DNA from: Trileptium ribeirensis
Taxonomy: Eukaryota; Nematoda; Enoplea; Enoplida; Thoracostomopsidae
Assembly: GCA_030248225.1 (NCBI GenBank)
Contig: JASANE010029392.1
Coordinates: 1-64,000, forward strand
Length of the DNA stretch: 64,000 nt
Reading direction: 5' to 3'
The notes beneath the pieces are model-generated. The model saw only the letters and a list, made by a program, of their open reading frames with translations, made no database searches and was not told the origin of the DNA. Shown here piece by piece: positions 11,248-22,907 of this stretch. Each line of letters starts with the position of its first letter. Position 1 is the stretch's first letter. Both the position numbers and the translations under genes were made by a program.

Positions 11248-11794
11248 ATGGCGAATTCAACATTAGAAGCTATGATATTGCTCAACTGTTCAAACGACGA
11301 TTTGCGGAATTTGAATTCAAGTTATTTTAATTTAAGTTTTACAAGCAAAACTTCAAATTTCTCATCTCAAACACCGTTTTCATTACCATCACATATGACC
11401 GCTGACTATATTGTTATAGTTTTTTCGGCAATAAGTACGCTGTTCGGAGTTCCGATAAACGTCGGTGCGCTTTATCGATTATATCGATTTCAGCGACACA
11501 CAGTCAGCGCTAATATAAACCGACCAGTTCGATCGAAATTAATTTTAATGAGTTTCAATCTTTGTGTTAGTAATTTGCTAATACTTGTTTTCGATACATT
11601 TGCTACGAAAACTGTTTGGTTTACAACATTTCAATGGCATGCCGGCGGTTCAGCGTGTAAAGCGTTGAGTATGGCACGAATATTGCCTTACTACGTGTCG
11701 TCGTTTATAATGGTTTCTCTTGCGATCGATATGAAACTTACGATGAAGCAGCCATTTTCCGCAAATCAATACTCACGACTGGCAATATTTATTT
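11248..11794 (+). CDS. GnRH/vasopressin-superfamily-like GPCR, exon 1 (start, N-terminus to TM4 start)
   Basis: Starts at the ATG of an open frame and ends at the donor ATTT|GTAAGC with one base of a split codon left over (residues 1-182). The extracellular N-terminus of about 50 residues carries five N-glycosylation sequons (N3, N13, N23, N28, N37), with no obvious signal peptide. TM1 spans about 52-79 with N71 at 1.50. TM2 spans about 96-118 with N109 at 2.50, where most class A receptors have Asp. W130-HAGG and C137 fit the TM2-TM3 junction and the conserved 3.25 Cys. TM3 ends in D161-M162-K163 where DRY is expected, so the G-protein-contacting Arg is absent. The exon reads on into intron 1 as an artefactual tail to 11859. 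Confidence 0.8.
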
Positions 11795-13663
11795 GTAAGC
11801 TGCTTGCGGATTATATTTATTGCTGTTTGCTGCAACAAATTAGCAACTATTGTAGGTAGTAGGGCCTTGTATCATGTAGTTAACATTTACATAGCTAGTG
11901 CAAATGATTTACTGTGCATCTTTTAATCTTCACTAACTTAGCAAAATATGGTCAGATCGGTTTCACCGATGACTCAAAATGTTTTCTCGTTATATGTTCT
12001 AGCGATCTCGGTGTAAATACATCTTTATAAATATGTAAATCTATAAATACGTTTTATCCATTTAACGTTATATAAACTTTATAATATTATTTGCAACGAG
12101 TGTATGTGTGGAACAAGTTAACCAAATTTACTGTAGTGACTCTTAGTACAATACTACATAGGTACTGTGTGCACGTTCCCATACATTTTGCTGCACGACA
12201 TCCTAGCTTATGTATCATTTAATCATTAGGCAGTACGTTGAGAAATAGATATATGTACTACTTACAAGTGTTAAAATAGTTAGCTGCCACGCAAATAACC
12301 TTTATGGTTGCCGGCGATAGCGTTATGGCTCAAAAGGTAACCACAAAGATTATTTACGTGAGCTAAGTATCTTAATACTTGTAAATAGTACACATATTTA
12401 TTTCTCAACGTATTGTCTAATGGCTAAATGGTACATAAGCTTGGAGGTCGTGCAGTCAAATGAATGGTAAGATGCACACTGAACCTAAGTTGTATTGTAC
12501 CGTATTTTCTTGCTGTACATATATTGGGATAAGTTCAGCTGTATCCGACTATCAAGAAATCGACATATTTGGTCAAACCATGACCTTCAATTGAGCCAAC
12601 ATTCAACAAAACCACATATTGTGAGAACGAAATATAAGCAAATCTTGGCCGACAATATTGCTTTTAGCAATCTATGCCATAGTTTGGACGAGGTTAGGAA
12701 AATATCGTCTATATAATATGTAGCTTATAGTTACACCCACTGTCAAAATTTAATCCAAACACCGCCTGTCATTCTCAAGCCATTACAACAGCAATACCTA
12801 CACGATTTTGACACAAAACGGGTAATTCTTTGTCTCTTGTTCAGGTGCTAAAATAGTTATCGGATAGATGCCAGACCTACAGTTGCAGTAGCACAGGCCG
12901 TCTTTACTATGAAACTTTTTGTAAAGTCACTTTTTCGGTTACAGTGTTGTAGATGGAAATAACAATATTCGACGTGATTTTGGTTTAAAAGTGCACTAAG
13001 TATTATTCCAGCTCTAGGAAAAAATACATACAGAACAATGCTTCTACCGCTATGTGTCGACGGTTAACTGCAATCAATGGTAAAAAAATTATATATATCA
13101 GCCCGTCCATTCCTGAGTCATAGCCATTGCTAAAACTTTTGTCTATCGCGGTAACCTAGAAACAGGATAATCGATACCCTAGCAACAGGATAATATATCT
13201 TTAGCACAAAACGTTGTTGTTATTGGTTTCAAATTTAGTACCTTTTATGGTGTGTCTTGCTAGGAATAGTATCTGTCGATTAATCTTCATAATTGGTGAA
13301 TATGTGTTTTGCGAAATACCGCTCAAGCTAAACAACGGGCCCACCGCGAATTGTACACCGGGCTTCCGCATATGCAGCATTCATGCTAACCCCCCCAACC
13401 ATGGATCCGATTGAAACGGTTAGTATATTCTGATGATATTCTAACCAGCCAATTGACATTTCGCTAGCAGTGATGATTATTTGTGTGATAACTACAATGT
13501 TAATGATTTCCAGGTTACGGTCACCCATGCCTACATCGTGGAACTACACTTGGATATTTCCATGTTTGAGTTCAGGAACTAGAAGGGTCATAACTATTTT
13601 TGTCGAATTAATGTTTGATGTTACCTAGGGTGAACCAACTGTAATTAACGTTTTATATTTCAG
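11795..13663 (+). other. Receptor intron 1
   Basis: Bounded by GTAAGC and ATATTTCAG. It contains the inverted-repeat element at about 12150-12500. The remainder is AT-rich with no supported gene; short ORFs at 12495-12716 and 13214-13414 show no coding features. Confidence 0.65.
12150..12500. mobile_element. Fold-back MITE in intron 1
   Basis: About 160 bp on the left (12150-12312, including AGTACGTTGAGAAATAGATA and GGTTGCC) is repeated in inverted form on the right (12336-12500, including TATTTCTCAACGTATTG and GGTAACC) around a loop of about 24 bp. Matching continues outward through GCTGCACGACATCC and its complement GGAGGTCGTGCAG. No ORF is present, as expected for a non-autonomous fold-back. 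Confidence 0.7.
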
Positions 13664-13797
13664 GCTTGAGCTGGTTCATCGGACTCGTATGCTCACTTCC
13701 GCAACTTGCATTTTGGAACGAGGGAGCGCCGTATCTTGATCATCCAGATTTTTTTCAGTGTTCATTTCTACCCGAATATTGGGATAAAGATATTGAG
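13664..13797 (+). CDS. GPCR exon 2 (TM4 and extracellular loop 2)
   Basis: Acceptor ATATTTCAG|GCTTGAG completes the split codon TGC; the exon ends at GAG|GTTAAG in phase 0 (residues 183-227). It holds W186 (4.50) and the S193-L-P-Q motif followed by AFW, typical of the GnRH/vasopressin receptor group. C215 in the FFQC motif would pair with C137. The donor GTTAAG is weaker than consensus, but the frame is continuous with exons 1 and 3. The exon lies in no long ORF and was found through phase matching. Confidence 0.75.
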
Positions 13798-16003
13798 GTT
13801 AAGCTACATAAAATTTATTATGGATAAACAGTTGACATCAAACATTTACTAGAAGTTATAAAGCGAGCCACCGCATACACCGTCTGGCTACTAGACATAG
13901 GATTCGTAATAATCTGATAGCAGACATTTCACTAGAAGTCTAAACACGTCACCGCGTATACCCGCTGGGTACTAGATATTGTATTGATAATCTCAGAGCT
14001 TGAAATTAAACGGGCAATCGCATGAATATAAAATTGCTGGCTGCTAGACACAGCATATCTGTCACATTCACGGAATGACTCCTATGTGCTGCATTCTGTT
14101 GCTTATAAGACAAGAGAGCATAGTCAACTTTGACTTCAGGAAGACAGTATCATAGATTCTTGTCTAAGCAATGTTTGGCAATACTCAAGGGAAACCCAGT
14201 CACAAAGAAATTCAAGGGGAAAGGTATGGAATTGTCACTGGTTTAAGACAAGCCCAGTAATTTGAAATTAAGCTTCTAACATAGGTGCGCAAGGTACGCA
14301 AGTGTAGGCAGTAGAAGGTCCCGGGTAGAGTTGAAGGCAGTAAAGGGCGGGGGAATGTAAGTCATGAGAATAAAGCACCGAAGTTGGTAGGAGCCCATAC
14401 CTAATTTTCCTTAATTTTCCTAGATCGTTCCAAAATTTTCCCGTATGTCTACAAATTTTGCACTATTTCTGTTAAAATTTAGCCAAATTTTTTCTATTTC
14501 CTTCGCGCCGGTGGAGAGGGGTAGGGTGCTGTTCTTCATCGTGCGGATAAATGTAGTTTTAGGGAAAGGGTTCAACCATTAAAGCACAACGACGCCCCTC
14601 CGAACACCCTATACGCGCCTGTGACGTTCAAATTACAGTTTGCCATTGTATAGAGGTGGGGCAGCAGTTTATAGCAATAACAATACACGAGTTCGCTACA
14701 TAGCGATGTAACCAGTACCGACTGAGATTTACCAGAAAAATTACATTTCACATTGGAAATTCACTGGTTTAATTTGAACGTCATTTAAATTCAATAAAAT
14801 CACTAAATGGCCTATTTTTATGTTATTTTACGTGTTATTACACTTCTTTTTGTATAAGTAGCGTTTTTACTTACTCATAGCATGTAACATTTTTATAAAG
14901 CAATGTTATAATGAATATTTGGAAGCAAAGCTTAATAGTTTTGGCAATAAAACAACTCGTAATCGTTCATGAGATGAAGGTTACACAAAACCTTGATAAG
15001 AAGTTGTTGTAGTTTGAAAACAAACACTTCGAGCTTACTCAACTGTTGGGGCATCCTATCCAACCTTAAACTGTTCGTAACTTGGACGAACATATTTCGG
15101 CAGGCAATTTGATAAGGTGTTTTCATATAAAATCTAAGCCTATAGTTAAGAACATCACTGATCTGTTAAAATTAATGCACAGTAGTCAAAGTTATGGGAA
15201 AGCATAATATCAATAATTTATATTTTGTTATTCGTCATAGTGATAAGGTTTCAGCCGTCAAATATTTCTAAAAAGTTCTAGCCCTCAAGAAGGCTCTGTG
15301 ATTTCCTGTATTATGCACCGCACTTTTGCACATGCTTTGTTATGTTAATATATACATATCATTAAAACATATAGTAAATATTGTTTGACTCCATCTTCAG
15401 ACGGAAGCAGAAACCCGGGTTTTGTGGAAAAATTACGACACTCCTATCGAAAACCCTCTAAAGTAAACGCGAAATTAAAAAGCAAGTTACACAGTCATAA
15501 GGTATTTTAAGCATTCGTCTGAGCTTCACATTTCATAAAGCTTTTGGACAAAGCATAAAACTCAGTCGGGAGCTGGCGCGCCTGAACCCCATTTCTAAGC
15601 TGGCTTTCTTATATATTTTAACGAAGGTTTCATATATATGCATCAGCCATTGTAGGTTACTTTAGAGGCTTTCGCTTCACGAGTGTCAAAATTACGTTGA
15701 TATATAGTAACTTATGGTCGAGTAATTCAATCGATACAGTGCTAGAATATCGACCGCAAGGTCGTGTGTACATACCCTGGCCAGGGTTACTCAGCCTTCC
15801 ATCTCTCCGTGCTCGGTAAATTGAGCAGCATACATGCGAAAGTGACCGATAGCGAGGACACTGTTGTGGCTACAGTTACCATTCTGGACCTGTTGTGTGT
15901 CGGAACGTAAGGCAAATGGAGATTGGCACTGCCTAGACGTTTACAGCGTCATTTTCATTTTCATATAAGTAACTTAAAATTGTTTTATTAATAATTTTTG
16001 CAG
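13798..16003 (+). other. Receptor intron 2
   Basis: Begins GTTAAG and ends TTTTTGCAG. Three diverged copies of an ~80-bp segment with CACTAGAAGT...CACCGCGTATAC...GGTACTAGA-like content occur between about 13836 and 14060. A dispersed AATTTT-type repeat lies at 14395-14640, and a GC-richer stretch without recognisable genes at about 15730-15910. Confidence 0.6.
14395..14640. repeat. Copy of the dispersed AATTTT-core / G-rich-flank repeat
   Basis: CTAATTTTCCTTAATTTTCC, CCAAAATTTTCCC and GTTAAAATTTAGCC motifs precede a GC-rich segment (GCGCCGGTGGAGAGGGG). Order and orientation match the copy at 10560-10880. It lies within intron 2 of the receptor. Confidence 0.5.
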
Positions 16004-16150
16004 TACAAAGACCGTGTGTTGAAGCAATATGGCGTAATGCATATACTTACGGTATTTTGGATACCGCTGGCCGTAATTCTTCCTGTTTATAGTCGAATGT
16101 TATACCACGTTCTTGAAATGCGAACAAATTCGTTTGTGACTGTTGGAAAG
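16004..16150 (+). CDS. GPCR exon 3 (TM5 and start of intracellular loop 3)
   Basis: Acceptor TTTTTGCAG|TACAAAG and donor GGAAAG|GTAAGG bound 147 nt, phase 0 at both ends (residues 228-276). The segment after YKDRVLKQY is TM5 (about 238-261), with P248 at 5.50 and Y256 at 5.58, matching class A receptors. It ends in the basic start of intracellular loop 3 (RMLYHVLEMR...TVGK). The donor lies about 180 bp before the 213-bp tandem array. Confidence 0.8.
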
Positions 16151-16328
16151 GTAAGGTCATTTAGCCAAGGATTATTCATTTATCAACCGAGATTTTGACG
16201 CCAACTTCGAAATTTTACTGATCACATCATAGCACTCCGGATCTATGATCAATATTTATTCAATTATGAACGTTGTTGCTCGATTTATTCTTTTTTATTG
16301 TTGTTAAACGGATTTGATTACATGGTCT

Positions 16329-18236
16329 TTATAACAATTATTATACGTTATTACATGGCTTTTATGGCAATTGGGGTATTGAGCGTTATAGTGAGCTTCT
16401 TAAAGTCAGCAAGAAATAGCCTATCGCTACAGTATCCCTTTCGTGCCGATTGATTACATTTTACAACTGTGAGTAACACGAAACGTTCTGTTGGCTGTGT
16501 TTTCCGTGTTAATGTTTCCTTGCGGTTTCCTATTATTCGCGTTATAACAATTATTATACGTTATTACATGGCTTTTTTGGCAATTGGGGTATTGAGCGTT
16601 ATAGTGAGCATCTTAAAGTCAGCAACAAATAGCCTATCGCTTCACTATCCCTTTCGTGCCGATTGATTACATTTTACAACTGTGAGTAACACGAAACGTT
16701 CTGTTGGCTGTGTTTTCCGTGTTAATGTTTCCTTGCGGTTTCCTATTATTCGCGTTATAACAATTATTATACGTTATTACATGGCTTTTATGGCAATTGG
16801 GGTATTGAGCGTTATAGTGAGCTTCTTAAAGTCAGCAAGAAATAGCCTATCGCTACATTATCCCTTTTGTACCGATTGATTACATTTTACAACTGTGAGT
16901 AACACGAAACGTTCTGTTGGCTGTGTTTTCCGTGTTAATGTTTCCTTGCAGTTTCCTATTATTCGCGTTATAACAATTATTATACGTTATTACATGGCTT
17001 TTTTGGCAATAGGGGTATTGAGCGTTATAGTGAGCATCTTAAAGTCAGCAACAAATAGCCTATCGCTTCACTATCCTTTTCGTGCCGATTGATTACATTT
17101 TACAACTGTGAGTAACACGAAACGTTCTGTTGGCTGTGTTTTCCGTGTTAATGTTTCCTTCCAGTTTCCTATTATTCGCGTTATAACAATTATTATACGT
17201 TATTACATGGCTTTTTTGGCAATAGGGGTATTGAGCGTTATAGTGAGCATCTTAAAGTCAGCAACAAATAGCCTATCGCTTCACTATCCCTTTCGTGCCG
17301 ATTGATTACATTTTACAACTGTGAGTAACACGAAACGTTCTGTTGGCTGTGTTTTCCGTGTTAATGTTTCCTTGCGGTTTCCTATTATTCGCGTTATAAC
17401 AATTATTATACGTTATTACATGGCTTTTATGGCAATTGGGGTATTGAGCGTTATAGTGAGCTTCTTAAAGTCAGCAAGAAATAGCCTATCGCTACATTAT
17501 CCCTTTTGTACCGATTGATTACATTTTACAACTGTGAGTAACACGAAACGTTCTGTTGGCTGTGTTTTCCGTGTTAATGTTTCCTTGCAGTTTCCTATTA
17601 TTCGCGTTATAACAATTATTATACGTTATTACATGGCTTTTTTGGCAATAGGGGTATTGAGCGTTATAGTGAGCATCTTAAAGTCAGCAACAAATAGCCT
17701 ATCGCTTCACTATCCTTTTCGTGCCGATTGATTACATTTTACAACTGTGAGTAACACGAAACGTTCTGTTGGCTGTGTTTTCCGTGTTAATGTTTCCTTC
17801 CAGTTTCCTATTATTCGCGTTATAACAATTATTATACGTTATTACATGGCTTTTTTGGCAATAGGGGTATTGAGCGTTATAGTGAGCATCTTAAAGTCAG
17901 CAACAAATAGCCTATCGCTTCACTATCCTTTTCGTGCCGATTGATTACATTTTACAACTGTGAGTAACACGAAACGTTCTGGTGGCTGTGTTTTCCGTGT
18001 TAATGTTTCCTTCCAGTTTCCTATTATTCGCGTTATAACAATTATTATACGTTATTACATGGCTTTTTTGGCAATAGGGGTATTGAGCGTTATAGTGAGC
18101 ATCTTAAAGTCAGCGACAAATAGCCTATCGCTTCATTATCCCTTTCGTACCGATTGATTACATTTTACAACTGTGAGGTACACGAAACGTTCTGTTGGCT
18201 GTGTTTTCCGTGTTAATGTTTCCTTTCGGTTTCCTA
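16329..18236. repeat. 213-bp tandem array, about 9 copies, 3-unit higher-order structure
   Basis: Exact 213-bp spacing separates unit landmarks at 16469, 16682, 16895, 17108, 17321, 17534, 17747 and 17960, with partial units at each end. Units 2-4 are repeated almost unchanged as units 5-7, giving a 639-bp higher-order repeat. 213 is divisible by 3, so each unit shows the same 65-codon open frame (hydrophobic core RVITIIIRYYMAF) closed by TGA. The frame starts at GTG rather than ATG and the GTG lies inside GTGAGTAA, a donor-like motif. A coding role is therefore doubtful. It sits in intron 3 of the receptor. Confidence 0.9.
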
Positions 18237-18248
18237 TTAATCGCCGTC

Positions 18249-18709
18249 GCCTTATTAAAGTTCCTGAAGGAACAAAGCAAAAGCGACTAGATTGCTCAAA
18301 CATTTGCCTACGCCTCTCATAACAGCGTGATCGAGATTCCTATCCTTGGCGCCGGGTCGAGTTTGTCAAAACTATTACATGACTAAATTTTAATTAACAT
18401 TAGCCTTATTATAGTTCCTGAAGGAACAAAGCAAAAGCGACTAGATTGCTCAAACATTTGCCTAAGCCTCTCATAATAGCATGATCGAGATTCCTATCCT
18501 TGGCGCCGGGTCGAGTTTGTCAAAACTGTTACATGACTAAATTTTAATTAATATTCGCCTTATTATAGTTCCTGAAGGAACAAAGCAAAAGCGACTAGAT
18601 TGCTCAAACATTTGCCTAAGCCTCTCATAATAGCATGATCGAGATTCATGTCCTTGGCGCCGGGTCGAGTTTGTCAAAACTATTACATGACTAAATTTTA
18701 ATTAACATG
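18249..18709. repeat. 154-bp tandem repeat, 3 copies
   Basis: Copies start at GCCTTATT in 18249, 18403 and 18557. Each contains AGTTCCTGAAGGAACAAAGC and GGCGCCGGGTCGAGTTTGTC and differs at only a few positions. The array begins directly after the last 213-bp unit. Confidence 0.9.
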
Positions 18710-19174
18710 GAGTATTAAAAGTGTTTTTGTCTAAATATCTTGTGCTCATCTAACGTAAGTAGAGTACTTGTCTTTGATAGCTATGATACGTAATAAATAT
18801 AATAAAACTACATATAACTAAACTATACTAAATAATTATAGTAAAATACGTAAACGATTGTATCAAAACGCTTTATAACACGATGAAAGTTATATCCAAA
18901 CGGCACAAAAGCTCTATATATAGTAGCTGAAATAGATGTATCCCCAGAAAAAATGACCCTGACTTCAGCATCTTAAACTTTAATAATAACGGAACGTAGA
19001 GCGAATAACAGGGTCGAACTATCGGATAATATTATACCGAGTCTAAGGTGTTGGCCCAATTTTCGTGTACATTTAAGCGATATTCGACTAATATTCCACG
19101 CCCACAGTTGTTCGACAAATAGTTACACTGCAACGATATTATGCATGCAGAATGATCATGCATGCCCGACGTCC

Positions 19175-19335
19175 AGGTCCGAGGTGGGGGGGGTGGGAAC
19201 CGGCGCCTGGGTAGGTCGGCGTGGGCCTTCCCCTGAAGAATGGGGTGACACTGCGGAGAGGGAACTGTGGCACGGTTGGGGCATATGGATTCGGTTCCTG
19301 TGCCGCCGAAATGGCGGGTGTTTGACATAAGCCAG
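19175..19335. repeat. GC-rich dispersed repeat segment
   Basis: An abrupt GC-rich block (GAGGTGGGGGGGGTGGGAAC and CCTTCCCCTGAAGAATGGGG) inside AT-rich intron DNA. It resembles the G-rich flanks of the AATTTT-core family but lacks the AATTTT core. ORFs on both strands are considered compositional. Confidence 0.4.
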
Positions 19336-22328
19336 AAGGTTTGACGCCTCACGGGGTATTACTGCTTACCCGCCTTGAGCATGTATGATAATGATCTTCT
19401 CAAATTAATTGCCTGAGGGAGTTCTCAAAAAATGTCTAGAAGCCTCGTGTAGTGCGAATGTCATCCCTCCAAAGACGAAACACTATAATTTTCACATTAG
19501 CCAAAAATGTATCTCTGTATATCAACAGACGCGATAATTAATTTTGGTAAAATGCTTCATTCATTCTTGCAGAAAGCTGTTGAACCATTTTTTTTCAATT
19601 ATAACAAGTTTTGACAAAATACCGCATTCGCACTAAATCTGTCTGTGTTTCCAATGTAATAAACGGCATTTCTCAGAAATACATGTTCTTGAATCATATC
19701 TCCAATTATTAGATAAATTGACTATTACTTAAAATTCTTGTTGGCTATGTATGTTTGGAAAACACATAATCCAGTATAGATTGTCGTTCTACCACTTTTC
19801 TAAATAATCGTGGAAGTACTATGGACTTGGACAACAACTGCTAATGAAATAAATACAACCACAGCAACCGCGATAATTTTTATTTTGTTAAACAAGTCTT
19901 CAATGACAGCAAAAGCGGATACGATTAAACTGTGCCATATATTGATTGAGTGTATTCGTATAGGAATTTCTTATAACTTTATGTAATTTTTTATCTTCAT
20001 CATATTGTTAGATACTTTGTCAGTTTTAATTAGCAATTTCAATACAGCGGTCACGGATACCACGGCTGCATAAGTGTTCTATCGGTTGTACTAAAAAGCA
20101 GTTAAACAAAACTGCGAATAATTACCTGTGAATGTGCTTTATACTGAGGGCTTCAAATTCCAAATGCTACGAGTTAAGCGAAAAATTTATTGCACCCATA
20201 AATTGTGAAAGTAAACAGCATGTAAGGATGACTGAGAAATAGGCATTTCATCACGAAGACTCGACATTGTCTGCTATAAAACGTATCACGAGCAGGCTAA
20301 AATATTCGCGCTCGAAAAAGCTTAAATTTCAAACTAAAATTTTCAGAAGTACAAATTAAATGCTATAGTTTCGTCCGTAATATTCTGGTCTCATAGTTTA
20401 ATCGAAGCAGTGGTACTCATATAAGCCTAAGATATCCCTAAGCTTTTATCGTGGATAGATGTGCGGCAAAGAACACTGGATGCTCAATGTACCTAATGCT
20501 GCTTTGTTCTAATCAAATAACGTAAAACTTTTCAAGTGTCCTTGTTTCAAAGTAACGATATATGATAGTGAATCACTATCATCTTAGAACATTTCACGCT
20601 CATCAATTTTTAGCGCAATACCAGGGTTTTGTTATCAAAACTGAAATTATTTACGTTTTTATCTCTAAATTCTTTAGTGTTACTGTATTGCCGGAGTTTA
20701 ACGGCCGGATTCGACATGATTAAAGTTCGTTTCATTAGCATGCAAAGCTGGAGCCGGGATTTTTTTATAGTTTATCTTAAGTTTAAGTCTCGGCCGTCTA
20801 TTTTCAAGTTTTTCAATTACACTAACTGACATCAAAACTCTCACACAATAGTAAATCGGCACAGAGGTGGTAACTTTACGAGCAGGAAGGTTGGAAAATG
20901 CATCAAATGAACATTGCTAGTTAATTATCTAAAGCAGGCTCAATACTGTTGTTTTCTTATTTGCATCATAAAACAAAACTTAGCCAAACATTTCCTAAAG
21001 CCCAAAACATCTTTTCCTATCTGCACGGGTAAATAACACTAAATTATGCCGAACTCGTGCATTTTTATCGTAAAAACCCCCAATCCTCTGGCAAGTTTAT
21101 ATAATGGCACCTTTTATCTGCATACTTTCGAGCTTATTATATGGCGACATAACTCTGTCTTGCCAAGGCAGTTGTCGTTGGGTGGTTCTTAACATTATTT
21201 TTCTTGGCCACCATGTTCAGCACACAGTGTTGTACTGCCGGCTAACAAGAAACAATATGTGTTAGTCCGACGCCATTATAAGCAATAATGCTTATTTACA
21301 AATTTGGATATATACCTAATTTGAACGCCGCTGATACATAAATTTGAGTAAATAATACGGCTTACGAGAACTACCAAAGTGTGTGCCGAGTACCCGGGTA
21401 CCTGGATAGATAGATAATTACCCGTGTAATCTAATCTGGGCTGGCACAGGTGTAGCGATTTGCTACACCATGCCCAGGCCTAATATTTACATACCATGAA
21501 GTTGTATGTGTGAAACTGCTTTGTTGTTGTTAGCCTGTGGACTGCGTGCTATCACAAGCCCTAGTGTATGTGACCTTACTGAGCATTGCAACTGGCACAC
21601 TAGGTATTTTTCGGAATCTCTAAAAATTATTTTGCAAGGGACTAAAATCAATAAAAACTAAGATGTCTCAAAATGATGCGGACATACGGTCGTATGCATT
21701 CAAGGAAAGGCAGTACCGTTCGTGGTTTGAACTTGTGTCATCTGTTAAAATAACACAGATAGGGCAAATACATGGTTTACATAGGCACATTCTCGACTTA
21801 ACCTCGCAATGTGTGATCCGTTTCATCGATGGCTCAAAATGTTGTCCTCAGGGCGTTGTAGGGCTTTCCATCCTATTTCTGACAAAATCCACCATTTTTG
21901 GTTTTTCATTTTATATTAAATGCAAATTCAAAACCTTGTATTGTAAAATGAGCGTATAACAAAATGATAAAATTCAATAAGCTAGCAATTTAATTAGTTT
22001 CTTGACACGATTTTTTGTTGGAGAAAATTTATTCTGAGCAAGTAGTTTATACACAATATATATAGCTTAACGTCGACATTATACACATTATAACGTCACT
22101 ACCGTTTGAAATTTAAATGTCCCTGACAACGTCACGCATATCCTACCAAACACGGTGTCGCCGAACTAATTTACCATCTGCCCGGGAAACTTTGCGGTTA
22201 TGTATTTATTTATGTTTATCTCCGAATAGAACCCTGCTATTATTTAATTTTGTGGTTATGTGCTTGTTTGTGTTTATCTCAATTAATATTGAGTCCGCTG
22301 CTTAAAAATACCATAATCTTATTTTCAG

Positions 22329-22496
22329 CAGAGCCATTGCAATATCCGGAATATGTTATCGAATTTCCGGTTGCAAGTAACTCAACATCCTGCGCAAAAA
22401 CTGTACAACATTCAGTTGGACGAATATGCCACAACGTCAGCTTTAGTTAAAGATTTGACGCCATTAAAGAATTTGCCTAAGGCTAAAACGCAAAAT
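22329..22496 (+). CDS. GPCR exon 4 (intracellular loop 3, part 1)
   Basis: Acceptor TTATTTTCAG|CAGAGCC and consensus donor CAAAAT|GTAAGT bound 168 nt, symmetric phase 0 (residues 277-332). The frame that stays open to the donor reads QSHCNIRNM...KDLTPLKNLPKAKTQN, hydrophilic and without membrane segments, as expected for an intracellular loop. A second frame is open for most of the exon but hits a stop before the donor. Assignment to the receptor rests on strand, phase and position between TM5 and TM6 exons. Confidence 0.6.
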
Positions 22497-22536
22497 GTAA
22501 GTTTTCTTACGAAATCCTTAGGTACTACATATAACT

Positions 22537-22891
22537 AAGAGTGCATTGTGGAAGAGTATGACTTCCGTGCGCTCACGTATTAGTCCGTGTTTGGTGACGT
22601 CGCGTTTTCGGCCTGACCCCCCACCCCAATTTTTTTTTGGGGGGGGGTCGGTCGGACCCTTCCGGTCTTTTTTGGACTTCTGGAGGGAGTCGGTTCATAA
22701 GCAGCTGCTGATAAACCGATCCCCCCAGAAATTTGAAGGGGTGGGGCTCCGACTGACCCACCAAATACTGGGACGAACTATCCCCCCAAGAAACTGGGGG
22801 GGCGGCGGTAAGGCCGAAAACGCCCGCGTCATCAAACACGGGTTTACTTGTGAGTGCAGGGAAGTGTCATACTCTTCCCTAATGCACTCTT
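22537..22891. mobile_element. MITE copy 1 with AAGAGTGCAT termini
   Basis: The left end AAGAGTGCATTGTGGAAGAG and the right end, complement of AAGAGTGCATTAGGGAAGAG, form long inverted repeats that continue inward to CCGTGTTTGGTGACG/CGTCATCAAACACGG. The interior alternates C-runs and G-runs (CCCCCCACCCC, GGGGGGGGG) that can fold. The 115-codon ORF across it follows from this composition and is not a gene. Confidence 0.75.
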
Positions 22892-22907
22892 GATATATAT
22901 ATAAACC

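Larger units (their letters stand above)
16151..22328 (+). other. Receptor intron 3
   Basis: About 6.2 kb bounded by GTAAGG and TTATTTTCAG. It contains the 213-bp array (16329-18236), three 154-bp repeats (18249-18709) and a GC-rich repeat segment (19175-19335). From about 19340 to 22320 the sequence is AT-rich with no supported gene. An 8-bp-stem hairpin (GGTGTAGC/GCTACACC) lies near 21455. Confidence 0.6.

Noticed and set aside
16469..18157. Eight tandem 65-codon genes
   Set aside because: The frames start at GTG inside a donor-like motif, lack ATG, and are explained by a recently expanded 213-bp repeat; kept as a finding only.
16329..18709. CRISPR-like regular repeats
   Set aside because: Units are contiguous tandem repeats with no unique spacers, and the window is clearly eukaryotic.
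21663..21959. 98-codon ORF as an extra receptor exon
   Set aside because: No acceptor precedes the ATG and no phase-0 consensus donor follows; the second half resembles repeated intronic DNA (TCATCGATGGCTCAAAATGT is similar to 11965-11985).
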